Shown here: positions 34,176-41,285 of the stretch, piece by piece
Numbering within the stretch: the stretch's first letter is position 1
How the letters are laid out: the number at the start of each line of letters is the position of its first letter
Assembly: GCF_003852425.1 (NCBI RefSeq)
Contig: NZ_QAJN01000021.1
Coordinates: forward strand, 62,001-126,000
Direction: 5' to 3'
Origin: Paucibacter sp. KBW04
GTDB taxonomy: Bacteria > Pseudomonadota > Gammaproteobacteria > Burkholderiales > Burkholderiaceae_C
DNA length: 64,000 nt
Notes under the pieces: generated by a model
The model's input: the letters and a program-made list of their open reading frames with translations, nothing else
Databases searched by the model: none
What the model was told of the DNA's origin: nothing
Program-made: the position numbers and the translations under genes

Positions 34176-36581
34176 ATGAATTCCATCAAGCAAGGCCGGG
34201 TCCTGGCTTCTCTCAAGGCCGCCGCGATGGCGCAAAAACGTGGCGACTTGAACGCGGCGGCGAAGTGCTATCGCGCCGTGCTTCGCGATGCGCCCGCGCA
34301 TCCCCTCGCTTTGCGCTTTCTCGGGAATGCTGCGCGACAAGCGGGTCAAGGTGAGCAAGCCGTCGAGTTGCTGGCTGGGGCGATCGCGGCCGCGCCGGAG
34401 GATCCCGCACTTCGCACGGAGTACGCGCTGGCGCTGTTCGAGATGAATCAGCTGGATGAGGCGCAGACCCAGTTGTTGCGCGCGCTCGATTTGGGGCCGC
34501 CCAGTGCTGACGGTCTGGTGCTGCTCGCCAAGGTGCAAGAGCGTCGCGGTCAGACCCAGGAAATGTTGGCGACTCTGTACGCCGCGACGCAGGCCTTTCC
34601 ACGGGATTGGCGCCACTTCATGCGCTTGGGCGCCGCCTTGGCTGGGGCGGGCAATTGGACGGTGGCCGAGCAATGTTTTTCCTGTGCCAGTCAGTTGGCG
34701 CCCACGCGCTCGGACTGTCATTTCAACCATGCGCTGGCCTTGCGTGAAACAGGTCAATTGCCAGCGGCGGTGGATGCCTTCGAGCGCGCCATCAAGGCGC
34801 AACCGGATTCGGCCTCAGCCTTTCTCGAACTTGGTGTCACTTACCAGCGGCTGGGCATTGCTGAGGCAGCCCTTCTGGCTTTCGACTGCGCCGAAGCCCA
34901 GTCGGCGCAGGACCCGCGTGTACTGCTGGAGCGGGCGCGGACTTTGCTGAGTCTGCAACGCAAAGACGAGGCATTGACGAATTTGCAGCTCATGGGCCAG
35001 CGCTTTCCCGAGCATGCCCTAGCCCACAATCTGCGCGGCATGTTGCTGGCGGAGATGGGCCTGGCCGACGAGGCCTTTGCGGCCTATAGCCAGGCCATTC
35101 AAGTGCAGCCCGACTGTGTGGAGGCTTTGCACAACCGCGCCAATCTGCTGCTTGGCAGCCGCAGATTCACTCCTGCGCTGGCGGATTTCGACCGGGCCAT
35201 GCAGCTCAAACCTCAGCTGGATTGGCTGCGCGGCCTGCGTCTGTATACGGCCATGCATGTATTTGACTGGGGCGGCTTTGAGGCCGAGCTCGCCGCCATC
35301 CTGCCGGAGCTGGCGAGTGGCCGGCGCATTGTTCAGCCCCTTGTTCTGCAGACGCTGTGTGATGACGCTGCTGCGCAGCTTGCTGCCGCGCGCATCTGGA
35401 TGGAGAGCATCGGCACTTCGCAGCGCGCAGGGCAGATGCCGCCGCGGGAACCCGGCGGCAAGCTCAAATTGGCCTATGTCTCGCGTGATTTCAAGGCGCA
35501 CCCCATCGCCTACTTGCTGGCCGAAGTTATCGAGTTGCATGACCGAGAACGTTTCGAGGTGATCGCCATCAACTATGGCCCGGCCACCCGCGACCCCATG
35601 CAGGAGCGGCTGCGCCAAGCCTTCGACGCCTTTCACGACGTGGAGACCTTGAGTGACGCGCAAATCGCCGCGCTGTGCAGAAGCCTGGGTGTTGATGTTG
35701 CGGTCGATCTGACGGGCTTCACTCAAGGCGCAAGGCCCGGCATCTTTTTCCAGGGGGCAGCGCCGCTGCAGCTGCTGTATCTGGGCTATCTGGGCAGTTC
35801 AGGCTCGGCCGTCTACGACTATGTGATTGCCGACGAGGTCTTGGTGCCGCCCGAGAGCCGCCCCTTCTTTGACGAGAAGCTGCTGTACCTGCCCTGGTAT
35901 CAGTGCAATGACCGCCAGCGCCCTCGGCCCTCGACCGGCTTGCGCCGGATCGACGTGGGCCTGCCCGATCAAGCCTTTGTCTTTTGCTGCTTCAACAACT
36001 CCTGCAAGATCAACCCCGCACAGTTTGCGCGTTGGGCCGAGATCTTGCGCGCCCAGCCACAGGCCGTGCTTTGGCTCTTGGAAGAAGACCCGCTTGCGGC
36101 CCAGAACCTGTGCAGGCATGCGAGTGAATGGGGCATAGAGCCGCAGCGCCTGGTGTTCGCGCCGCGTTGCTCCCGTGAGTCTTATCTGGAACGTCTGGGG
36201 CTGGCCGATCTGTTTCTCGACACCCTGCCTTACAACGCAGGCACCACCGCCAGCGACGCCTTGTGGATGGGTCTGCCGGTGCTGACCCTGCCCGGCCAGT
36301 CTTTTGCCAGCCGTATGGCGGCCAGTTTGCTGAGGGCACTGGGCTGCGAAGCCTTGATTGCTCAGGACCAAGAGCACTACCGGGATCTCGCCATTCGAAT
36401 CGCGGCTGAGCCTCGCTTTTATGCCCAGCTCAAGCAAGCGGTGTTGAGCGGGCGGGAGCACTCGAATCTGTTTGACACGCCGCGTTTCACGGCCCAGCTG
36501 GAGGCAGGCCTTGAATGGGTGCATGCGCGCAGGCTGGCGGGCCAGCCGGCCGAGGACTGCCGGCTCGCGCCGCTTCGCTGA
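34176..36581 (+). CDS. TPR-repeat SPINDLY/OGT-type O-linked N-acetylglucosamine transferase
   Basis: An 801-residue cytosolic protein. Residues 10-370 hold about nine to ten tetratricopeptide repeats (for example AFLELGVTYQRLGIAEAALLAF and LRGMLLAEMGLADEAFAAYS). Residues 430-790 form the GT41 domain: LAYVSRDFKAHPIAYL, VDVAVDLTGFTQGARPGI, LQLLYLGYLGSSG and LFLDTLPYNAGTTASDALW are typical. Family members add O-GlcNAc or a related sugar to Ser/Thr of target proteins. Bacterial ones often act on flagellin, adhesins or pilins, but no such gene is next to it. It converges with the sedolisin gene 14 bp away. Confidence 0.9.
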   Translation: MNSIKQGRVLASLKAAAMAQKRGDLNAAAKCYRAVLRDAPAHPLALRFLGNAARQAGQGEQAVELLAGAIAAAPEDPALRTEYALALFEMNQLDEAQTQLLRALDLGPPSADGLVLLAKVQERRGQTQEMLATLYAATQAFPRDWRHFMRLGAALAGAGNWTVAEQCFSCASQLAPTRSDCHFNHALALRETGQLPAAVDAFERAIKAQPDSASAFLELGVTYQRLGIAEAALLAFDCAEAQSAQDPRVLLERARTLLSLQRKDEALTNLQLMGQRFPEHALAHNLRGMLLAEMGLADEAFAAYSQAIQVQPDCVEALHNRANLLLGSRRFTPALADFDRAMQLKPQLDWLRGLRLYTAMHVFDWGGFEAELAAILPELASGRRIVQPLVLQTLCDDAAAQLAAARIWMESIGTSQRAGQMPPREPGGKLKLAYVSRDFKAHPIAYLLAEVIELHDRERFEVIAINYGPATRDPMQERLRQAFDAFHDVETLSDAQIAALCRSLGVDVAVDLTGFTQGARPGIFFQGAAPLQLLYLGYLGSSGSAVYDYVIADEVLVPPESRPFFDEKLLYLPWYQCNDRQRPRPSTGLRRIDVGLPDQAFVFCCFNNSCKINPAQFARWAEILRAQPQAVLWLLEEDPLAAQNLCRHASEWGIEPQRLVFAPRCSRESYLERLGLADLFLDTLPYNAGTTASDALWMGLPVLTLPGQSFASRMAASLLRALGCEALIAQDQEHYRDLAIRIAAEPRFYAQLKQAVLSGREHSNLFDTPRFTAQLEAGLEWVHARRLAGQPAEDCRLAPLR

Positions 36582-36595
36582 AGCCTGCCCTCGCT

Positions 36596-38974
36596 CTACT
36601 TGGCGCTTACCGTGATGGGCAGGCTGGCCGTGGCCGTCTGGCCGGTGGAGTCCTGCACCACGATCTTCAGCGTGTAGCTGCCGGTGATGGGCTTGGCCCA
36701 GCTGGCCGTGATGTTCATGCCATTGGCCGAGAACATCATGCCCAGCGGCACCCCCGAGATGGAGATGGAGACGGCGCTGACGCCGGGATCGCTGATGCTG
36801 ATCAAAGCGCTGAGGGGCTTGCCTGCCACGCCGCTGACCGCCGGGGCCGTGATCTGCGGGCCGCTGGCCGCGATCTTGACGCTGATCAGGGCCTGGCCGC
36901 TGAGGCCGGTCTTGCCGTCCTTGACCGTGACCGTCACGCTATAGCTGCCGAGCACAGGCTTGGCCCAGCTCAGGACGCCGCTGCTGCTGACCGTCATGCC
37001 GCTGGGGGCAGCGCTCAAGCTGTAAGTCAGTGGGTTGGCAGCGCTGGTGATCAGGCTGTAGGACAGGGCGACGCCGGGCTTGCCCGTTAAGTTGGCGGCG
37101 CTGACCGTGGGCGCCACCGGGGCCGGGGCGGCGGCGATATTGACGCTGTAGACCGCCTGGCCGCTGAGACCGGTTTTTGCGTCCTTGGCGATCACGCTCA
37201 CCGCATAGCTGCCGGCCGCCGGGCTGGGCCAGCTGACCACGCCGGTGCTGGCCGCAATCGTCATGCCCGCAGGCGCAGCGCTGAGGCTGAAGCTCAGGGC
37301 ATTGGGGCCGCTGGCCGAGGCGGTGAAGCTGAGGGCCTTGCCCACCTGGCCGCTGATGCTGGCGGGCGTCACCACCGGTGCGCTGACCGGGGCGGCCACG
37401 CCGCTGAGTTGGCTCAGCAGGCTGGCGGCATTGGGCGTGCCCAGGCCGGTGGCGGTGTCATAGCCGATCTTGGCGGCGCAGCTGGCGCAAGTGCCGTTGC
37501 TGCCCTTGTTGATGTCGGCAAAGGCGGCGGCATAGTTGCCCGGCACGCTGGCGATGCTGGCGTAGAGCGCGCCGTGGGCCTGGCCCAGCACGGGCTTGGC
37601 GACTTGGGCGCGCACGGCATTGGCGACGGCCAGCAGGCCGGCCCATTGCGGCGTGGCCAGGCTGGTGCCGCCGGCGCTGATCCAGTTGACCGCGCCGCCG
37701 CTGCTGGTCAGCACGGCCACGTATTGGCCGGTGCTGGGGTCGGCGTTGAAGGCCACATCGGCCACGCTGCGGCGCAGCGGCGTGCCCATGCCGGGCACCG
37801 TGGATTTCTGATAGCTGGGCGTGGCCGTGTAAGCACTGACGCCACCGCCGGTGCCGGACCAGGTGAGCTCGCTGCGTGTGCCCGTGCCGCTGTAGGTGAG
37901 ACTGGTGCCGCTGACGGCCAAAACATTCGGCGAGACGGCGGGCCAGGACACGGCCGCACCGGAGTCGCCGGTGGCGGCCAAATAGCTCATCTTGGCGGCA
38001 GCAAACGCGGCATCGACCGAGGCGGTGTACGTGCCTTCATTGGCACCAAAGCTCATCGAGACAACGCCCGGGCCCATGGCATTGGCCAGTTTGACGGCGC
38101 CCAGCAAAGCATTCAAAGAAGCGTCGGCGGATTCGATCAGCACGATGCGGGCCAAGGGGGCGATGGCATGGGCCCATTGCACATCCAACGCAATCTCGGT
38201 GGCCCAGCCGGAGTTGTAGGCGGGTGCCGAGGCCGTCATGCCGCCGGCCGGCGTGCTGTAGACCTGGCTGAATTCGCAGGCCTTGCTCGAGGCCGCCGCC
38301 AGGGGCAGGGCGGTACTGCTGGCAATCGCCTTTGTTGTGCAAGTGGGCAGGCCGAACTTGCTGTTGAAGGCGGCCAACTCGGCGGCGATATAGGGGTCGT
38401 GGTAGGCGTCGACGATGTAAACCGTCTGGCCCGCACCCAGCTGCGCCGCTTGCGCGGCCGTCAGGCTGGCGCCGGCCACAGGCAGGGCGGGCAGGCCGTA
38501 GGCGGCGCGGATCTGGGCCGGGCTGTAGGTCGAGACCACGCCGCTGCCGGCCATGGGGCTGACCCCGGTGCTGGCGCTGGTGTTGACACTGAGTGCGTGG
38601 CTGCGACTGGCGGCCTCCAGGGTCTGCACGGTCAGCCCTCGGGTGGACAAGCTGCTCAGCTCGGCCGGGACCGACTGCCGACGCGGGCCGCTGAGGGCCG
38701 AGGCATTGGGGTTGAGGCGATCGCCGTCCCCCGGCTCGTCCAGCAGCAGCGGTGCGACGTGGAAGGCGGGCTTGACCTCCGTTTGAGCGGCCGCGCTGGG
38801 CAGATCATCCGTCTGCAGCTGCAAAGTGGTGGTGGCGCTGGCCAAGGGCGCCAGGTTGGGCTCGGTCGCCACATCGGGGCGGCCGCCGCCGCAGGCGCTG
38901 AGCAGGAGCAAGGCGGCGCTCAGCAGGCTGAGGCGGGGCAGGTTTGCTTGCGAAGAGGGCTTTGCTACCGACAT
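36596..38974 (-). CDS. S53-family serine-carboxyl peptidase (sedolisin) lipoprotein with three putative Ig repeats
   Basis: A 792-residue exported protease. The ATG at 38974 opens a lipoprotein signal with lipobox LLSACGGG, so it is probably outer-membrane-anchored or secreted. The Glu-x3-Asp pair of S53 is E260/D264 (TEIALDVQWAHAIAP), and the catalytic Ser is S438 in GGTSLATPQWAGLL. The propeptide-like region is residues 50-150. Three He_PIG-type immunoglobulin-like repeats fill residues 530-790, each with a GxAxSYSLxxSxxP-like pattern. It is minus strand, with a c-di-GMP-I riboswitch about 130 bp upstream, so c-di-GMP-responsive expression is likely. It converges with the OGT gene. S53 enzymes usually act at acid pH. 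Confidence 0.9.
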   Translation of the reverse strand: MSVAKPSSQANLPRLSLLSAALLLLSACGGGRPDVATEPNLAPLASATTTLQLQTDDLPSAAAQTEVKPAFHVAPLLLDEPGDGDRLNPNASALSGPRRQSVPAELSSLSTRGLTVQTLEAASRSHALSVNTSASTGVSPMAGSGVVSTYSPAQIRAAYGLPALPVAGASLTAAQAAQLGAGQTVYIVDAYHDPYIAAELAAFNSKFGLPTCTTKAIASSTALPLAAASSKACEFSQVYSTPAGGMTASAPAYNSGWATEIALDVQWAHAIAPLARIVLIESADASLNALLGAVKLANAMGPGVVSMSFGANEGTYTASVDAAFAAAKMSYLAATGDSGAAVSWPAVSPNVLAVSGTSLTYSGTGTRSELTWSGTGGGVSAYTATPSYQKSTVPGMGTPLRRSVADVAFNADPSTGQYVAVLTSSGGAVNWISAGGTSLATPQWAGLLAVANAVRAQVAKPVLGQAHGALYASIASVPGNYAAAFADINKGSNGTCASCAAKIGYDTATGLGTPNAASLLSQLSGVAAPVSAPVVTPASISGQVGKALSFTASASGPNALSFSLSAAPAGMTIAASTGVVSWPSPAAGSYAVSVIAKDAKTGLSGQAVYSVNIAAAPAPVAPTVSAANLTGKPGVALSYSLITSAANPLTYSLSAAPSGMTVSSSGVLSWAKPVLGSYSVTVTVKDGKTGLSGQALISVKIAASGPQITAPAVSGVAGKPLSALISISDPGVSAVSISISGVPLGMMFSANGMNITASWAKPITGSYTLKIVVQDSTGQTATASLPITVSAK

Positions 38975-39103
38975 GTCCAGGGCACTCCGAGAAGGAAGGC
39001 GAGGGCCACGCCGGATCAATGAGCTTGGGCTGAGGTCGCTGCAGCCATTGCTGTCGCGTCCTGCCCCGGCTTTGCGGCCAGGGAGAACCCGGCCGCTCTG
39101 CGC

Positions 39104-39190
39104 TTCATTGGCAACCCCGCTGCCCTGGCGCTTGCGCGCGGTAGGCCGGTGGCTTTGCGTCCCCGTCTTTCGACGGGTTTGCCCTCTGTT
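39104..39190 (-). ncRNA. c-di-GMP-I (GEMM-I) riboswitch
   Basis: Read on the minus strand, this has the full GEMM-I core: AGGGCAAACC, a GAAA tetraloop hairpin (CCCGTCGAAAGACGGG), GACGCAAAGCCACCGGCC, a variable hairpin (GCGCGCAAGCGC), then CAGCGGGGTTGCCAATG. These match the known Vc2-type aptamer order, including the tetraloop and its receptor. It lies upstream of the sedolisin lipoprotein gene. No other GEMM element was seen in the window. On or off control is not certain because the expression platform was not resolved. Confidence 0.9.
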
Positions 39191-39380
39191 ACTGCAAATC
39201 TTTCAGCGCCGCCAGGCCTCATGCTTAGCGGTCATCTTTATCAACTCTAGCGATTTCCCTGAGCGCCATCAGGGCCTACGGAGAATTTGGCCGATTGGCG
39301 TGACAAATTGGCGTGGCGCTGTGGTGGCGGCGCTCCGCAATGTTGTCCGCCAGGGCGCTCTCCGACAGTCTGGGCGGGGC
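39191..39380. other. region between the riboswitch and the ompW remnant
   Basis: 190 bp with no gene recognised. It should contain the promoter for the riboswitch transcript on the minus strand. I did not identify a convincing -35/-10 pair. Confidence 0.4.
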
Positions 39381-39645
39381 TTAGAAGCGCATACCCAGGC
39401 CGACGCCGACCAGCAGCGGATCCACCTTGAACTCGCCGATGTCCTTGCCCGCGGAGCTCACGGTGGTCTTGATCTGAACCCTTTTGATGTCGATGCTCAG
39501 CACCAGGTTCTTGGCGATTTCGATGTCGGCGCCGATCTGCGCTGCGAAGCCAAAGCTGTTGTTCTTCAGGTTCAGGTCCAGCGCGTTCAGGCTGGAGTCG
39601 AACTTGATGTTGGACAGATGGGTGTAGTTCAGACCCAGGCCCAAA
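39381..39645 (-). pseudogene. ompW C-terminal remnant
   Basis: The segment encodes GLGLNYTHLSNIKFDSSLN and continues to GVGLGMRF plus a stop. Its protein aligns with the last ~87 residues of the intact OmpW at 39799 (for example DLNLKNNSFGF is identical), with only scattered changes. Homology stops abruptly at about 39645. The frame upstream runs into unrelated sequence, including the terminator of the intact copy, and has no sensible ATG or signal peptide. It is therefore a 5'-deleted copy, presumably left by a tandem duplication. The nucleotide match is roughly 80 percent by eye, so the event is not recent. Confidence 0.85.
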
Positions 39646-39716
39646 GAGGGGGGGCCTGTCAGCTGGTTTTCCGAAGCGGAGCGAGCGCTGCTCAAGCGCT
39701 TGCCAGACTCAAAAAC

Positions 39717-39750
39717 AAAAAAGCCACGGCGCTCGAGCTCGTGGCTTTTT
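39717..39750 (-). terminator. terminator of the intact ompW gene
   Basis: AAAAAGCCACG (39718-39728) and CGTGGCTTTTT (39740-39750) are perfect complements with an 11-nt loop. Read on the minus strand, it follows the ompW stop by about 50 bp and ends in a T-run. The remnant copy lies beyond it. Confidence 0.85.
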
Positions 39751-39798
39751 CTTGAAGGCTGAGCGGCGGGGCCGCTCAAGTCCTGGCTTCGCGGATGA

Positions 39799-40446
39799 TC
39801 AGAAGCGCATGCCCAGGCCGACGCCGATCAGCAGGGGGTCGACCTTGAAGTCGCCGATGTCATTGCCCTTGGAAGTGACGGTGGTCTTGATCTGCACCTT
39901 CTTGATGTCGACGTTCAGGAACAGATTCTTGCCAATTTGGAAGTCGGCACCGATCTGGGCCGAGAAACCGAAGCTGTTGTTCTTCAGGTTCAGGTCCAGC
40001 GCGTCCAGGCTGGGGTCGAACTTGATGTGCGAGATATTGGTGTAGTTCACGCCCAGGCCCACATAAGGACGGAAGGTGCCGGTGGGGATGAAGTGGTACT
40101 GCAGCGACAGGGTAGGAGGCAGGTGCTTGAAGCTACCGATCTTGCCCAGATTGCTCACCGACAGATCCTGCGATTGCGGGTAGGTCAGGATCAGCTCGGC
40201 GGCGATATTGGGGGTGAAGAAGTAGCTGATGTCCACTTCGGGCAGCCACTTGTTGTTGATCGATGCGTCGGAAGACTTGCCCACCACGGCGGTCAGGGTG
40301 TCATGCAGCTGGCTGCTGTTGGTATTGGCCGATTGCAGATTCACGGCGCGGGCGCGCACCAGCCAGTTGCCTTCTTGTTGGGCTTGGGCGGCGAAGCTGG
40401 TGCTGGCCAGGGCGATGACAGCGAGGGAGGTAGCGAGCTTGTTCAT
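39799..40446 (-). CDS. ompW: OmpW-family outer-membrane protein
   Basis: A 215-residue eight-stranded beta-barrel protein. The signal peptide is MNKLATSLAVIALAS..., ending AAQA. Features of the family are WLVRARAVNLQ at the mature N-terminus, LPEVDISYFFTPNIAAELIL, PPTLSLQYHFIP and FRPYVGLGVNYTNIS, with the terminal Phe for BAM targeting. OmpW carries small hydrophobic or redox-related solutes and is often controlled by oxygen and stress. A palindrome with FNR-box spacing lies about 125 bp upstream. A terminator follows, then a decayed partial copy. Confidence 0.93.
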   Translation of the reverse strand: MNKLATSLAVIALASTSFAAQAQQEGNWLVRARAVNLQSANTNSSQLHDTLTAVVGKSSDASINNKWLPEVDISYFFTPNIAAELILTYPQSQDLSVSNLGKIGSFKHLPPTLSLQYHFIPTGTFRPYVGLGVNYTNISHIKFDPSLDALDLNLKNNSFGFSAQIGADFQIGKNLFLNVDIKKVQIKTTVTSKGNDIGDFKVDPLLIGVGLGMRF

Positions 40447-40571
40447 GATGTTTGCAGCGTTTCCAAGTGATGGGATCGAGTCCCGATGACGCTATTGAAA
40501 CGGTCGGCAAGGGGTTAACCCTTGATATTTCGCAAACTCAAAAACCCGTGGGCGCGGCCGGCAGGGCCTGT

Positions 40572-40585
40572 TTGAGCTAGCTCAA
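40572..40585. promoter_or_regulatory. FNR/CRP-family-like palindrome upstream of ompW
   Basis: TTGAGCTAGCTCAA is a perfect 14-bp palindrome with the TTGA-N6-TCAA core and spacing of FNR/ANR boxes; the inner base of each half is G/C in place of T/A. It lies 126 bp upstream of the ompW start and could act at roughly -60 relative to an A/T-rich -10 near 40525-40530. A/T-poor surroundings make other uses possible. Confidence 0.5.
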
Positions 40586-40661
40586 GAAAGCGCTTGGCCG
40601 CTGCAGCGTTTGTGCAACTCGCGGCCACAGCGGGAGGGAACAGGCGTATGGAGGGCCGCCT

Positions 40662-41285
40662 TCAGTCCTGCAGCCAGGCGTGATGCTGCAGCCAGCGGCC
40701 CAGCTCGTTGTCATTGGCGAAGTCCAGCTTGGCAAAGAGATGGGCACGATGGCTCTCGACCGAGCGCGGGCTGCACGGTGGATCCAACATCCGTGCAACC
40801 TCTTTGTTAGGCCGGCCCAGGGCCACGTGGCGGGCCACCTCGCGCTCGCGCGGGGTCAGCAGGCGCCAGCGGGTCAGGGCATCGGCGCGCGCCTGGGCGG
40901 CGTCCAGGGCCTGAGGCAGCTTGGCCAGCAGCTCGGCGGTATTGGGTTTGACCACCCAGTCGAAGGCGCCCTTCTTGACCGCCTCGATGGCCATCGCGAT
41001 CTCGCCATGACCCGACAGAAACAAGACCACCAGCGGGCTGTGCAAGCCCAGCAGGCGCTCGAACACCTCCAGCCCGCTCAACAAGCCCTGGCCCATGCGC
41101 AGATCCAGGATCACGCAGCCGGGCTGCTGTGGGTCCAGCGCCTCCAAAAAGGCCTCGCCCGAGGCAAAGGCCTGCACCGGCTGGCCGCTGGCGAAGAGCA
41201 GCATCATCAGGGAGCGGCGCACCGCCTCATCGTCGTCGACGACGTAGAGATTGAGCTTGTGATGGGGGCTGTTGCGGCTACTCAT
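40662..41285 (-). CDS. FixJ/NarL-type response regulator
   Basis: A 207-residue regulator. The N-terminal receiver has VVDDDEAVRR, phospho-acceptor D61 (CVILDLRMG), the signalling Ser in FLSGHGE and Lys in WVVKP. The C-terminal LuxR-type helix-turn-helix shows LTPREREVARHVALGRPNKEVAR and SPRSVESHRAHLFAKL. This domain order is FixJ-like. Its ATG overlaps the stop of the kinase gene upstream by 4 bp, so the two form a coupled operon. It probably controls the divergent transporter at 43600. A hairpin near 40597-40627 follows, without a T-run. Confidence 0.9.
   Translation of the reverse strand: MSSRNSPHHKLNLYVVDDDEAVRRSLMMLLFASGQPVQAFASGEAFLEALDPQQPGCVILDLRMGQGLLSGLEVFERLLGLHSPLVVLFLSGHGEIAMAIEAVKKGAFDWVVKPNTAELLAKLPQALDAAQARADALTRWRLLTPREREVARHVALGRPNKEVARMLDPPCSPRSVESHRAHLFAKLDFANDNELGRWLQHHAWLQD

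Noticed and set aside
37409-39022. 537-codon open frame antisense to the sedolisin gene
   Set aside because: It is repetitive Gly/Ala/Arg/His-rich sequence with no family resemblance; it mirrors G+C-rich third positions of the real gene.
39646-39779. 5' part of an ompW-fragment protein starting at 39779
   Set aside because: The start would be TTG inside or beside a terminator hairpin and encodes unrelated charged sequence, so the fragment is a remnant and not a gene.
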